NCBI GenBank assembly: GCA_031181145.1
Contig: JAPSLB010000003.1
Coordinates: 62,001 to 126,000 of the forward strand
Source of the DNA: Microvirga sp.
GTDB taxonomy: Bacteria > Pseudomonadota > Alphaproteobacteria > Rhizobiales > Beijerinckiaceae
Direction: 5' to 3'
Length of the DNA stretch: 64,000 nucleotides
Under the pieces are notes generated by a model. The model saw nothing but the letters and a program-made list of their open reading frames with translations, was not told where the DNA came from and searched no databases. The translations under genes were made by a program, and so were the position numbers. Positions 1-10,061 of the stretch are shown piece after piece (the stretch's first letter is position 1; every line of letters begins with the position of its first letter).

Positions 1-1341
1 ACGGTTCTCCTGACCTATTGGGCGGCCCTGGCCTTCTTTGGCAGGCGGGGGGCCTTCCTGACGGCGGCGCTGATGGCCACCTGCGTGATTCTCATGGTCG
101 AGGCGAGGCTCGCCAAGACGGATGCGATGCTGGCCGCCTGCTCCGTCGCGGTCATGGGCGGCCTGGCGCGCGCCTATTTGAGCCGAGGGGCCGGGGTTCT
201 GCCGAGGCGCGCCCTGCTGATCTTCTGGACTGGTTTCGCCCTTGGGATCCTCATCAAAGGACCCCTGGTCCTGATGTTCGCCGGCCTCACGGCCGCCGTT
301 CTCTCCTACAGAGAGCGCTCGACCCGCTGGCTGCTGACCCTGAGACCCTGGCTGGGCTTGGCGTTCACGCTGGCCGTGGTCCTGCCCTGGTTCGTTGCCA
401 TCGCCATCAAGAGCGGTGGCGATTTCTATGCGCAGGCCGTGGGCCATGACATGCTGGGCAAGGTCGGCACTGCGCAAAAGTACCACTGGGCCCCGCCCGG
501 CTTCTATCTGCTGACTTTCTTCGCCACCTTCTGGCCCGGCGCGATCCTGGCGGCCATTGCGGTGCCGTTCGCCTGGATTCACCGCCGCGAGGAGCCGGTG
601 GCCTTCGCGCTGGCCTGGATCGTCCCCTCCTGGCTGGTCTTCGAGGCCGTTCCGACCAAGCTGCCGCACTACACTCTGCCGCTGCTTCCGGCGGTGGCAA
701 TCGTCACCGTCATGGCAATCAGCCGTCATTTCGTAGGGCCGCACCGGCCGCTGGCCAAATTGTCCACGGTTCTCATCCCCTTCATTCCCGTGGGGCTGAC
801 CATCGGCCTGTCGGCGGCGAACTGGTCCTTCGACGGAATGCTGCCGTACCGGGCGCTTCCCGCCATGGTGGCCGCCTCCGCGATCGCGCTCTATGCCTGG
901 TGGCTCTTCATCAGGAACCGTATGCTGAGCTGCCTCTGGGCAGGGTTTCTGTCCTCCGTGTGCCTCGCCATTGGCGTCTTCGGTTTCGCCCAGCTCGATC
1001 TGCGATCGCTGAAGATCTCGGACAGGCTTGCGGGGGCGGTGCTGGATTTTCCATCCCCTCAGGTGAGCGTCGGCACCCTCGGCTATCGTGAGCCGAGCCT
1101 CGTTTTCCTGACCGGAACCGATCTCGACATGCTCGACAATGCGTCCGAGGCTTCGGCCTTCCTGGAAAAGAGCGGCTGCGCGATGGTTTTCGTGGACAGG
1201 CGCTTCGAGGCCGACTTCCGGGCCGAGAACGAACGGATCGGCCTTGTGCCTGCCCTCTCGACCAGGGTCTCGGGTTTCAATATCAACAGCGGGAAGCGTG
1301 TGGACATCGGCGTCTATTCCGTCGACGCCGGCTGTCCGTGA
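1..1341 (+). CDS. ArnT-like glycosyltransferase (GT39/PMT_2 family), 5' truncated
   Basis: This is an integral-membrane glycosyltransferase expected to move a sugar from a polyprenyl-phosphate carrier to lipid A or another envelope acceptor on the periplasmic side. The frame is open from base 1, so the start lies outside the window; 446 residues are visible. The visible part has many hydrophobic segments and the family-typical loop EARLAKTDAMLA near its beginning, and ends in a soluble C-terminal domain of about 120 residues. It is followed 40 bases later by a DPM1-like GT2 and then a LABN-domain protein, a combination that usually makes and uses a polyprenyl-phosphate sugar. Which sugar is moved cannot be read from the sequence. 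Family assignment is firm, substrate is inference. Confidence 0.85.
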   Translation, partial: TVLLTYWAALAFFGRRGAFLTAALMATCVILMVEARLAKTDAMLAACSVAVMGGLARAYLSRGAGVLPRRALLIFWTGFALGILIKGPLVLMFAGLTAAVLSYRERSTRWLLTLRPWLGLAFTLAVVLPWFVAIAIKSGGDFYAQAVGHDMLGKVGTAQKYHWAPPGFYLLTFFATFWPGAILAAIAVPFAWIHRREEPVAFALAWIVPSWLVFEAVPTKLPHYTLPLLPAVAIVTVMAISRHFVGPHRPLAKLSTVLIPFIPVGLTIGLSAANWSFDGMLPYRALPAMVAASAIALYAWWLFIRNRMLSCLWAGFLSSVCLAIGVFGFAQLDLRSLKISDRLAGAVLDFPSPQVSVGTLGYREPSLVFLTGTDLDMLDNASEASAFLEKSGCAMVFVDRRFEADFRAENERIGLVPALSTRVSGFNINSGKRVDIGVYSVDAGCP

Positions 1342-1381
1342 ATTCTTCTCTCAAGAGGGGGCCCGCAAGAGCCCTTGATCA

Positions 1382-2113
1382 ATGAACGACTTCAACCCGG
1401 CACCACGCCTCAGCGTCGTCGTGCCCGTCAAGAACGAGGCTTTGAACATCCTTCCCCTCGTGGAGGAGATCGAGCGCGCCTGTGCGCCTCTCGCTCCCTT
1501 CGAGGTGATCTACGTGGATGACGGCTCGACGGACGATACCGCCGAACAGGTGAGGGCGGCCCGCGCCACCCGGCCCTGGCTGCGCCTCATCCGTCATGAG
1601 GCGAGTTGCGGGCAGAGCGCGGCGGTCAGGACAGGCGTTCATGCGGCGCGCGGGCCCATCGTCGCCACCCTCGACGGCGACGGGCAGAACGATCCGGCCT
1701 TCATCCCGCAACTCTTCTCGGCCCTGGACGATCCGGCGATCGGCCTCGTCGCGGGGCAGCGGCTCGGACGCAAGGGCACCGCCAAGCGCTGGCAGTCGCG
1801 CATCGCTAACGGCGTGCGCGGACGCGTCCTGAAGGACGGAACCCGCGACACCGGCTGCGGCCTCAAGGCCTTTCGACGCGAGGTCTATCTGCGCCTTCCC
1901 TATTTCGATGCCCTACATCGATTCATGCCGGCCCTGGTCAAGCGCGAGGGTTACCGGATCGCCCATGTGGACGTGGTCGACCGGCCCCGGCATGCAGGCC
2001 AGTCCAACTATGGCCTCTTCGACCGGCTGTGGGTCGGAATCCTCGACCTTGCGGGGGTCTGGTGGCTGATCCGCCGCCGCCGCCGCGTGCCCGTTTCTCA
2101 GGAAATCCTCTGA
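1382..2113 (+). CDS. Glycosyltransferase family 2, DPM1/polyprenyl-phosphate sugar synthase-like
   Basis: The 243-residue protein has a GT-A fold N-terminus with the nucleotide-sugar signature VDDGSTDD (residues 45-52) and the metal-binding LDGDGQND (about 97-104). It has no long membrane domain; the C-terminus ends in an amphipathic segment and a run of arginines, fitting peripheral membrane contact. Members of this family load a sugar from a nucleotide donor onto undecaprenyl phosphate. The product would then be used by the ArnT-like enzyme just upstream. The stop overlaps the ATG of the next gene by one base, so translational coupling is likely. The start at 1382 lacks a strong Shine-Dalgarno sequence and is the least certain point. 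Confidence 0.88.
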   Translation: MNDFNPAPRLSVVVPVKNEALNILPLVEEIERACAPLAPFEVIYVDDGSTDDTAEQVRAARATRPWLRLIRHEASCGQSAAVRTGVHAARGPIVATLDGDGQNDPAFIPQLFSALDDPAIGLVAGQRLGRKGTAKRWQSRIANGVRGRVLKDGTRDTGCGLKAFRREVYLRLPYFDALHRFMPALVKREGYRIAHVDVVDRPRHAGQSNYGLFDRLWVGILDLAGVWWLIRRRRRVPVSQEIL

Positions 2114-2454
2114 TGCTGATGCGTCTGTCCCACGATATCGGGCTGTACTTCTACGATATCGTCATCGCCCGTTTCGACCTTTGGGCCGCATTCGGCGTGC
2201 TGGCCCAACTCGTCTTCGGCGCGCGCTTCATCGTGCAGTGGATCGCAAGCGAGAAGGCGGAAAAGAGCGTCATCCCGATGGGATTCTGGTTCCTGTCCAT
2301 CGCAGGCGGCGTGATGACGCTCATCTACGGCTTCGCCCGGCGAGACATCGTCATCATCTCAGGCCAGGCCCTGTCGGTATTCATCTATGTCCGCAACCTG
2401 ATGCTGATCGCAAAGGAAAGGCGGCGGAAGGCCGAGGCCGAACTCCCGACCTAA
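2113..2454 (+). CDS. LABN (lipid A biosynthesis N-terminal) domain membrane protein
   Basis: This is a 113-residue small membrane protein of the family named after the N-terminal domain of some LpxB proteins (COG3952). Three hydrophobic segments are visible, with the family motif FGARFIVQWIASEK near residues 30-45 and a polar basic C-terminus. The ATG overlaps the upstream GT2 stop (TGATG), which sets the start. Stand-alone LABN proteins occur beside DPM1-like and ArnT-like transferases, and a role in moving or assembling the polyprenyl-sugar donor is often assumed but is inference here. The 3' end overlaps the end of the convergent metC by four bases. Confidence 0.85.
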   Translation: MLMRLSHDIGLYFYDIVIARFDLWAAFGVLAQLVFGARFIVQWIASEKAEKSVIPMGFWFLSIAGGVMTLIYGFARRDIVIISGQALSVFIYVRNLMLIAKERRRKAEAELPT

Positions 2455-3635
2455 TCGGCCTCCCGCAGACGGGCGAAGCCCGCGTCCAGATCGCGCTTGA
2501 GATCGTCGAGGTCCTCGAGGCCGATGTGGAAACGCAGGGCGGGGCCGCCCGGCTCCCACTTCGTGGCCGTGCGGTAGCTCGCGCAGTTGAACGGGATCAC
2601 GAGGCTCTCGAACCCACCCCAGGAATACCCCATCCCGAACAGCGCCAGTCCGTCCAGCATGGCCGCGAGGGCCCTGTCCGAACAGGGTTTGAGGATGACG
2701 GAGAACAGGCCGGACGAGCCCTTGAAATCACGCTTCCAGATATCGTGCCCCGCATAGGATCCGAGCGCCGGGTGAAGAACACGCTCGACCTCGGGACGGT
2801 CGGCGAGCCAGCGCGCCATCTCCAAAGCCTGCTTCTCGTGCTCGCGCAGGCGCAACGCCATGGTGCGAAGACCGCGAAGCCCCAGGAACACATCCTCCGG
2901 GCCTGGGCTCATGGCGAAGGAATCATAGGCCGCGCGCAGATCCTTGAAGCAGCGCTCGTTGGCCGAAACGAGGCCGAGCAGAAGATCGGACCCGCCGCTG
3001 AGATACTTGGTGCCCGCCTCGATGGCGATGTCGACGCCTCTTTCATGGGGCGGGAAGAGCAGGGGGGTTGCCCAGGTATTGTCCATGAGAACCACGGCGC
3101 CATGCCGGTGCGCAACCTCCGCGATGGCGGGGATGTCCTGCATCTCCAAGGACTGGGAGCCGGGGGCCTCCGTGAAGACGGCGGCCGTGTTCGGACGCAT
3201 GAGAGACGCAATTCCAGACCCGATCGTGGGATCGTAATAGGTTGTTTCCACACCAAATTTCTTGAGTATTCCGTTACAGAATTGCCGTGTGGGAAGATAA
3301 ACCGAATCCGTGACCAGCAGGTGGTCGCCGGCCTTGAGGCAGGACATGAGCGCTACCGTAACGGCAGCAAGTCCCGAAGGAGCCAGCACAGTGCCTGCCG
3401 CTCCGGTGAGTTCGGTCCAGGCCTTCTCGAGGGCTTCCGTGGTCGGAGTCCCCTTCGTTCCGTAGGAATAGCGCCCCCGACGGTGCAGGAGATCGTCCGT
3501 CGTCGGGTAGAGCACGGTGGAACCGCGATAGATCGGGGTGTTCACGAAACCGTGCTGTTCGAAAGGTTCACGGCCCGCATGGACGAGCAGGGTGCGTTCG
3601 GCTAGACGGGCAGGCTTGGAGGGAAGTTTTGACAT
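2451..3635 (-). CDS. metC: Cystathionine beta-lyase (Cys/Met metabolism PLP enzyme)
   Basis: This cytoplasmic PLP enzyme would cleave cystathionine to homocysteine, pyruvate and ammonia in methionine synthesis. The 394 residues match the family length. The PLP-site region DNTWATP (185-191) and the lysine block GTKYLSGGSD (Schiff-base Lys210) are visible; the N-terminal YSYGTKGTPTTE block is typical of MetC. A gamma-lyase or sulfhydrylase activity cannot be excluded because the whole Cys/Met family shares these motifs, but the GGSD form after the lysine fits MetC-type beta-lyases. It is a single gene converging on the LABN protein, with a 225-base leader region before the divergent aapJ. Confidence 0.88.
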   Translation of the reverse strand: MSKLPSKPARLAERTLLVHAGREPFEQHGFVNTPIYRGSTVLYPTTDDLLHRRGRYSYGTKGTPTTEALEKAWTELTGAAGTVLAPSGLAAVTVALMSCLKAGDHLLVTDSVYLPTRQFCNGILKKFGVETTYYDPTIGSGIASLMRPNTAAVFTEAPGSQSLEMQDIPAIAEVAHRHGAVVLMDNTWATPLLFPPHERGVDIAIEAGTKYLSGGSDLLLGLVSANERCFKDLRAAYDSFAMSPGPEDVFLGLRGLRTMALRLREHEKQALEMARWLADRPEVERVLHPALGSYAGHDIWKRDFKGSSGLFSVILKPCSDRALAAMLDGLALFGMGYSWGGFESLVIPFNCASYRTATKWEPGGPALRFHIGLEDLDDLKRDLDAGFARLREAD

Positions 3636-3860
3636 CGGTTCAAGGACTTGCTGAAGGGGACACGATCTGAAGCCGAGGTGGGGCCGGCGTCAACCCTCCG
3701 ACGAAAAACCATCCCATCAAGACTTGACCGGTGATCAATCATGGAATGTGATGGATCGATGCCGTAATCGACCGATGCGGCGTGGAACGGTCTGACCGTG
3801 GCTCGGCTGGGGGAACAAGAACAGGCGAGCCGGATGGAACTATTGGGAGAATAAACCAAC

Positions 3861-4880
3861 ATGAAAAAGGCTCTCGTATCGATTGCCTTCGGCCTCACGG
3901 CAAGCCTGCTCGCAACGGGCGCTTCGGCCCAGGCGACTCTGAACAGCGTCAAGCAGAAGGGCTTTCTGACCTGCGGCTCCAATACGGGTCTCGCCGGCTT
4001 CGGCCTGCCGGACGCCCAGGGCAACTGGACCGGACTCGACGTGGATCTCTGCCGTGCGATGGCCGCCGCGATCTTCGACGATCCGACCAAGGTGCGCTTC
4101 ATCCCGCTGGCCGCCAAGGACCGCTTCACCGCGCTCCAGTCGGGCGAAGTGGACGTGCTGTCCCGCAACTCGACCATGACCATGTCGCGCGACACGCAGC
4201 TCGGCCTCGACTTCCCGGCCATCAACTACTTCGACGGCCAGGGCTTCATGGTCCGCAAGTCGCTCGGCGTCTCCTCCGCGAAGGAGCTGAACGGCGCTTC
4301 GATCTGCACCCAGCAGGGCACCACCACCGAGCTCAACCTCGCCGACTACTTCCGCGCCAACAATATGAAGTACGAAGTGGTGGCTTTCGCGACCTCGGAC
4401 GAGACCTTCAAGGCCTATGACGCCGGCCGCTGCGACGCCTTCACCACGGACGCTTCCGGCCTCTATGCGGAGCGTCTGCGCGCTTCGGCTCCGGACGACC
4501 ACATCGTTCTGCCCGAGATCATCTCGAAGGAGCCCCTCGGCCCGGCAGTCCGCCACGGCGACAATCAGTGGGGCGACATCGTCCGCTGGACGCACAACGC
4601 CATGCTGAATGCCGAAGAGCTCGGCGTGACCAAGGCCAATGTCGACCAGATGATGAGCTCCGACAACCCGGAGATCAAGCGTCTGCTCGGCACCGAGGGC
4701 AAGTTCGGCGAGGCCATCGGTCTGACGAACGATTGGGCCGTGCGCATCATCAAGCACGTGGGCAACTACGGCGAGGTGTTCGAGAAGAACGTCGGCGAAG
4801 GCTCCAGGCTGAAGATCAAGCGCGGCCAGAACGCCCTTTGGACGAAGGGCGGGCTTCAGTACGGCATTCCGGTCCGCTAA
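3861..4880 (+). CDS. aapJ: General L-amino acid ABC transporter, periplasmic binding protein
   Basis: This solute-binding protein feeds the Aap importer that takes up many L-amino acids in rhizobia. It has a clear signal peptide (basic MKK, hydrophobic core, cleavage near ATGASA, residue 23) and a type 3 solute-binding domain filling the rest of 339 residues; the stretch LTCGSNTGLAGFG and the paired TSYGT-free hinge typical of AapJ/BztA length are present. A strong intrinsic terminator follows at 4898-4925, so the binding protein can be made in excess over the permeases, as is usual for such operons. Upstream lies a gene-free leader shared with metC. Assignment is firm from the complete J-Q-M-P order. 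Confidence 0.93.
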   Translation: MKKALVSIAFGLTASLLATGASAQATLNSVKQKGFLTCGSNTGLAGFGLPDAQGNWTGLDVDLCRAMAAAIFDDPTKVRFIPLAAKDRFTALQSGEVDVLSRNSTMTMSRDTQLGLDFPAINYFDGQGFMVRKSLGVSSAKELNGASICTQQGTTTELNLADYFRANNMKYEVVAFATSDETFKAYDAGRCDAFTTDASGLYAERLRASAPDDHIVLPEIISKEPLGPAVRHGDNQWGDIVRWTHNAMLNAEELGVTKANVDQMMSSDNPEIKRLLGTEGKFGEAIGLTNDWAVRIIKHVGNYGEVFEKNVGEGSRLKIKRGQNALWTKGGLQYGIPVR

Positions 4881-4897
4881 TTGGTCCTACATGGTTG

Positions 4898-4925
4898 AAG
4901 CGCCCGGGTATCCGGGCGCTTCTTT
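4898..4925 (+). terminator. Intrinsic terminator after aapJ
   Basis: A 10-bp perfect stem (arms 4898-4907 and 4912-4921) with a 4-base loop is followed by a short T-rich run. Its place between aapJ and aapQ suggests partial read-through that lowers permease expression relative to the binding protein. Confidence 0.85.
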
Positions 4926-4965
4926 ATAATAATAACTGCCGCTCGTTCATGGCAGCGACAATTGC

Positions 4966-6222
4966 ATGAACATGGGGGAGGACGGCGTAACAATGCCAGC
5001 CGTCAGAGGATTGAGTTCAGTGCAGACCGTTGTCAGCCAGACATCGCCACCCAAAAAATCGTTTCTCTACGATCCTAAGTTTCGTGGAGTATTCTACCAG
5101 CTCCTGCTGATCGCCGTCGTCGGCTACCTCTTCTATATGGCCGCGACCAACGCCGTCGAGAACCTGCAGCGGGCCAGGATCGCTTCCGGCTTCGGCTTCC
5201 TCAACAACACGGCGGGATTCGACATCAGCCAGGCGCTGATTCAGTTCAGCGCGGCGGGCTCCACCTATGGTGACGCCTTCATCGTGGGCCTGCTCAACAC
5301 GCTCGTCGTTTCCGCCATCGGCGTCTTCTTCACCACCATTCTCGGCTTCGTCATCGGCATTGCTCGCCTGTCCAAGAACTGGATGGTAGCGAAGGTTGCC
5401 ATGGTCTATGTCGAGGTCCTGCGCAACGTCCCACTGCTGGTGCAGCTGCTGTTCTGGTACATCGCGGTTCTCGGTCCGCTGCCGCAGCCGCGCAATTCCA
5501 TCGAGATGGGGGCGGGGTTTTTCTTGAACTCACGCGGGCTCTTCATGGCCCGCCCGATCTATGCTGCTGATGCCTGGGCGATTCCGGCGGCGCTGCTGAT
5601 TGGTCTCGTGGGGACGTTCATCTATCGGCGCTGGGCGAGGGCGCAGCAGGAGCGCACCGGCCAGCAATATCCCGTCGGCCTCGTGACCCTTGGGCTGGTC
5701 GTGGGCCTGCCTGTTCTGATTTGGATCGTCCTCGCCCTTTTCGGTGCGAATCCGATCAGCTTCGAGGTTCCTCAGAAAGGGACCTTCAACCTGACGGGCG
5801 GCATGCAGATCCTGCCCGAGTTCGTGGCGCTCCTTCTCGGCCTGACCACCTATACCGCGGCCTTCATCGCCGAAGTGGTTCGCGCCGGCATTCTGGCCGT
5901 CTCGAAAGGGCAGTCCGAGGCTGCGGCCTCGCTCGGCCTCAAGCCGGGGCAGATCCTGCGGCTGGTGGTGATTCCCCAGGCCATGCGCGTGATCATCCCG
6001 CCGCTGACGAGCCAGTATCTGAACCTGACGAAGAACTCGTCGCTGGCCGTGGCCATCGGCTATCCCGATCTCGTGCAGGTGTTCATGGGCACCGTGCTCA
6101 ACCAGACGGGTCAGGCCATCGAGGTCGTCGTCATCACCATGGGCGTGTATCTCACGATCAGCCTCGTGACCTCCGCCCTGATGAACATTTACAACCGCCG
6201 TGTGGCGATCGTCGAACGATAG
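4966..6222 (+). CDS. aapQ: General L-amino acid ABC transporter permease
   Basis: Inner-membrane permease of the Aap system, 418 residues, which is long for a His/Glu/Gln/Arg/opine-type permease but normal for AapQ. An N-terminal helix is followed by the permease core, which is split by an extra periplasmic/membrane insert of roughly 100 residues. The EAA loop reads EAAASLGLKPGQILRLVV near residues 321-338. It is followed 8 bases later by aapM, with an AGGAG sequence between them. The ATG at 4966 gives a 30-40 residue cytoplasmic leader; the in-frame ATG at 4972 is a close alternative. Confidence 0.92.
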   Translation: MNMGEDGVTMPAVRGLSSVQTVVSQTSPPKKSFLYDPKFRGVFYQLLLIAVVGYLFYMAATNAVENLQRARIASGFGFLNNTAGFDISQALIQFSAAGSTYGDAFIVGLLNTLVVSAIGVFFTTILGFVIGIARLSKNWMVAKVAMVYVEVLRNVPLLVQLLFWYIAVLGPLPQPRNSIEMGAGFFLNSRGLFMARPIYAADAWAIPAALLIGLVGTFIYRRWARAQQERTGQQYPVGLVTLGLVVGLPVLIWIVLALFGANPISFEVPQKGTFNLTGGMQILPEFVALLLGLTTYTAAFIAEVVRAGILAVSKGQSEAAASLGLKPGQILRLVVIPQAMRVIIPPLTSQYLNLTKNSSLAVAIGYPDLVQVFMGTVLNQTGQAIEVVVITMGVYLTISLVTSALMNIYNRRVAIVER

Positions 6223-6230
6223 GAGTTCCG

Positions 6231-7550
6231 ATGAGCACCGCCGTCGATATGCCCCGTTTCGTCCGTGCCAAGCAGGTGGAGGCGCTGCCTCCGCCGAATC
6301 TGGCGCGCGGCCCCATCGCCTGGGTCAGGGAAAACCTGTTCTCGGGCCCCTTCAACACTCTTCTGACCCTGGTGGTCTTCTACCTGCTCTATATCAGCGT
6401 CCCGCCGATCGTGAAGTTTCTCTTCATCGACGCGGTATGGAGCGGTGCCGACCGCGCTGCCTGCCGCGCCGATATGGGCGGTCGCGAATCCGGAGCCTGT
6501 TGGGCCTTCGTCCGCGAGAAGATCAACTACTTCACCTATGGGTCGTATACTGTCTCGGAGCGCTGGAGAGTCGATGTCTTCTTCGTTCTCCTCGCCTTGG
6601 GCGTGGGGTGGCTGCTGTGGCTGAGGGCGCCGAGGCGCGACCTGGGGGCGGTCTACTTCTTCTGGCTGTTCCCCGTGGCCTCCTACATCCTTCTGACCGG
6701 TGGCAATGCCGATTTCAGCGGCAGCTTCTGGGTCGGGTTCCTGGTCTTCGGTACCCTGCTGATCGCGGCCTTCGCCTCCGTGGCCGCAATCCTGAAGACG
6801 TCGGTGCGCGCGGCCCTGATCGTCGGGGGCGGCATCGTCGCGGTGATCGGCATCACGCTGGCGGCGATGGACATGGATTTCGGCCTGCAGCACGTGCCGA
6901 CCTCCCTCTGGGGCGGCATTCTCGTGACGCTCCTCGTGGCGACCGTGGGCATCGTGGTTTCGCTGCCCTTCGGCATCCTGTTGGCGCTCGGACGCCGATC
7001 GAAGCTGCCGATCGTCCGGATGGCCTCGGTGATCTACATCGAGTTCGTGCGCGGCGTTCCCCTCATCACCGTGCTCATCATGGCCAATACCATGCTGCCG
7101 CTCTTCCTGCCGGGCGATATGACGGTGGATCGCCTGCTGCGGCCCCTGATCGGCACGGCGCTCTTCTCCTCCGCCTACATGGCGGAGGTGGTGCGCGGCG
7201 GTCTCCAGGCCATGCCGAAGGGGCAGTACGAGGGGGCGATGTCGCTGGGCCTCAACTATCCGCAGATGATGATCCTCATCATCCTGCCGCAGGCCCTGCG
7301 CATCGTGATCCCCGGAATCGTGAACACCTTCATCGGCCTGTTCAAGGATACGTCCCTCGTGGCGATCGTCGGCATCTTCGATGTGGTCAAGACCATCGAG
7401 GCATCCCGGATCGATCCGAACTGGGCCGCTCCCACCATCGGCATGACGGGCTATGCCTTCGCGGCCCTGTTCTATTTCATCTTCTGCTTCGGCATGTCGC
7501 GCTATTCGCTCGGGGTCGAGCGGCGCCTCGCAGCAGGTCAAAAACGGTAA
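6231..7550 (+). CDS. aapM: General L-amino acid ABC transporter permease
   Basis: Second permease of the Aap system, 439 residues. The start at 6231 is set by AGGAG six bases upstream; longer in-frame extension upstream would overlap aapQ and is not protein-like. The N-terminal third holds extra hydrophobic segments and a periplasmic loop with two cysteines (CRADMGG and SGACWAF), then the permease core with EAA loop EGAMSLGLNYPQMMILIILP. AapQ and AapM form a heterodimeric channel driven by AapP. The gene lies six bases ahead of aapP, so the three inner-membrane and ATPase genes are one transcription unit. Confidence 0.92.
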   Translation: MSTAVDMPRFVRAKQVEALPPPNLARGPIAWVRENLFSGPFNTLLTLVVFYLLYISVPPIVKFLFIDAVWSGADRAACRADMGGRESGACWAFVREKINYFTYGSYTVSERWRVDVFFVLLALGVGWLLWLRAPRRDLGAVYFFWLFPVASYILLTGGNADFSGSFWVGFLVFGTLLIAAFASVAAILKTSVRAALIVGGGIVAVIGITLAAMDMDFGLQHVPTSLWGGILVTLLVATVGIVVSLPFGILLALGRRSKLPIVRMASVIYIEFVRGVPLITVLIMANTMLPLFLPGDMTVDRLLRPLIGTALFSSAYMAEVVRGGLQAMPKGQYEGAMSLGLNYPQMMILIILPQALRIVIPGIVNTFIGLFKDTSLVAIVGIFDVVKTIEASRIDPNWAAPTIGMTGYAFAALFYFIFCFGMSRYSLGVERRLAAGQKR

Positions 7551-7556
7551 AAATCC

Positions 7557-8342
<786 letters not shown>

Positions 8343-8360
8343 GCAGGCCCGCGACAGGAG

Positions 8361-8392
8361 AAAAAGAGGCCCCGGTGATCCGGGGCCTTTTT
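8361..8392 (+). terminator. Intrinsic terminator of the aap operon
   Basis: Nine-bp GC-rich stem (8367-8375 with 8380-8388), TGAT loop, five As before and five Ts after. The symmetric A and T runs mean it can also act on leftward transcripts, including that of the convergent sseA. Confidence 0.92.
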
Positions 8393-8436
8393 GTTGGGGC
8401 TTCGACCAAGATGGGAAATGAGGTGCGGAGGCGCAG

Positions 8437-9291
8437 TCACCGTGTCCTTGCCGGGCCCGTTTCCACCGGCAGATCCTCGCGGGAGCCCCATTCGGACCAG
8501 GAGCCGTCATAAATCGCCTTTGCCGGATGCCCCAGGGTTTCGAAGGCAACCGACAGGACGGCGGCCGAAACGCCGGAGCCGCAACTGGCGATGATGGGAC
8601 GGTTGAGATCCAGACCTGCCTCCTCGATCGCTCGCTTGAGACTGGCCTTGTCCTTGAGACGGCCGCTCTCCACGATCTCGCTCCAGGGGAGATTGAGGCT
8701 TCCGGGAATGTGTCCGGCCCGGAGGCCCGGCCGCGGTTCGGGGGCCTCGCCTCTGAACCGGTCGGCGGCGCGCGCATCGACCACCTGCGCGGTGTTCGAC
8801 AGGATCGCGTCGTGAACAATGGCGGCGTTCGCAACGGCCGCAGCATTGAACGATGGCGTGAAAGTGCGATGAGGGCGGGGCTTCTCCGGCCCTGTCTCGA
8901 CGGGACGGCCTTCCTCCTTCCAGGCTGGAAACCCTCCTTCCAGAATATAGACCCGGGGCGCTCCGAAGACCTGGAACATCCAGCGTATCCGGGGAGCGGA
9001 ATACAGGCCGACGCCGTCATAGACGACGATGGTCATGTCTTCGCTGATCCCGAGTTTTCCCGCTGCTTTTGCGAATTCCTGCGGAGAGGGCAGCATATGA
9101 GGCAGGGGCGATGACGCATCTTTGACCGCTTCGATGTCGAAGCGCAAAGATCCAGGGATGTGGCCCGCCAGAAACTCGGCCTGCGGGTCCCTGTTCAGGG
9201 CCGGCAGATACCAGGAACCGTCGAGAATCACGACATTCGGATCGTCGAGATGTTCCTGCAATCGCTCGGGGGAAACGAAAGGTTGGGACAT
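8437..9291 (-). CDS. sseA: 3-mercaptopyruvate sulfurtransferase (tandem rhodanese)
   Basis: Predicted cytoplasmic sulfurtransferase moving sulfur from 3-mercaptopyruvate (or thiosulfate) to a thiol acceptor. The 284 residues hold two rhodanese domains: an N-terminal inactive one (about 1-135, aspartate in place of the cysteine) and a C-terminal catalytic one (about 145-280) with the active loop CGSGVSA (Cys237). The CGSGVSA loop is close to the mercaptopyruvate-type CG[S/T]G[V/I][T/S]A and unlike the CRKGVT of thiosulfate rhodaneses. The start at 9291 is chosen because the family begins about ten residues before the first domain; 15 further codons upstream are open. It lies 41 bases downstream of the AlaX gene on the same strand. 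Confidence 0.9.
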   Translation of the reverse strand: MSQPFVSPERLQEHLDDPNVVILDGSWYLPALNRDPQAEFLAGHIPGSLRFDIEAVKDASSPLPHMLPSPQEFAKAAGKLGISEDMTIVVYDGVGLYSAPRIRWMFQVFGAPRVYILEGGFPAWKEEGRPVETGPEKPRPHRTFTPSFNAAAVANAAIVHDAILSNTAQVVDARAADRFRGEAPEPRPGLRAGHIPGSLNLPWSEIVESGRLKDKASLKRAIEEAGLDLNRPIIASCGSGVSAAVLSVAFETLGHPAKAIYDGSWSEWGSREDLPVETGPARTR

Positions 9292-9332
9292 GGGAATGCT
9301 CCTGGCGATCGTGTGGACGTCCAAATAGCGTT

Positions 9333-10061
9333 TCAATCGACGAGGGACAGGCGGACGCGGCGGTTCTGCTTGCCCTTCTTCTCGATGTCGGTGACGCTGG
9401 CCCGGCCGATTTCGCTCGTGCGGCGCACATGAGTGCCGCCGCAGGGTTGCAGGTCGATGCCCTCGATCTCCACTAGGCGCACCCTGCCGGATCCGCGCGG
9501 CGGCTTGACCGACATCGTCTTGACGAGACCCGGATTGGCATCGAGCTCTTCATCCGTGATCCAGCGTTCGGTGACGGGGGCGTCGCGCGCAATCAGTGTG
9601 TTCAACCTGTCGGTCAGCTCGGCTTTGTCGAGGCCCGCGTCGGGAATGTCGAAATCAAGTCGCCCGTCGCCGTCGCCGATGGCGCCGCCGGTCACCGGGT
9701 AGGGCAGGACGACGCTGAGCAGATGGAGCGCGGTGTGAACGCGCATTCGCCTGAACCGGCGCTCCCAGTCGAGCTGCAATTCGACCTCTTCCCCGGGAGC
9801 AACACGGCGGGCCGCATCCGGTCCGACGAGATGAAGGATCCGCAGGCGGTCCGGTCCGTAAACCGTGTTCGTGATCTCGACCCGGTCACCGCCCGGACGC
9901 AGGAGGATGCCGACATCGCCCGGCTGGCCGCCTCCCTGAGCATAGAACACGGTCCGGTCGAGAACGATTCCGCCCTCGGGCGTCACGTCGAGAACGGTCG
10001 CCGTACAGGAGCGGGCATAGGCATTGTCGCGAAACAGGAGGTCGGTGGCTGTCATGGTCAT
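9333..10061 (-). CDS. Alanyl-tRNA editing hydrolase (AlaX, threonyl/alanyl-tRNA synthetase SAD domain)
   Basis: Free-standing editing enzyme expected to hydrolyse Ser-tRNA(Ala) and/or Gly-tRNA(Ala). The 242 residues show an N-terminal AlaRS-C-like barrel with the GGGQPGD loop (about 43-49) and the second-additional domain with zinc ligands His109 and His113 (HTALH) plus Cys207 and His211 (CGGTH). This is the length of the AlaX-M type. The gene is the first of a short leftward pair with sseA; the functional link between the two is not obvious. Two near starts, 10061 and 10055, are possible. Confidence 0.88.
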   Translation of the reverse strand: MTMTATDLLFRDNAYARSCTATVLDVTPEGGIVLDRTVFYAQGGGQPGDVGILLRPGGDRVEITNTVYGPDRLRILHLVGPDAARRVAPGEEVELQLDWERRFRRMRVHTALHLLSVVLPYPVTGGAIGDGDGRLDFDIPDAGLDKAELTDRLNTLIARDAPVTERWITDEELDANPGLVKTMSVKPPRGSGRVRLVEIEGIDLQPCGGTHVRRTSEIGRASVTDIEKKGKQNRRVRLSLVD

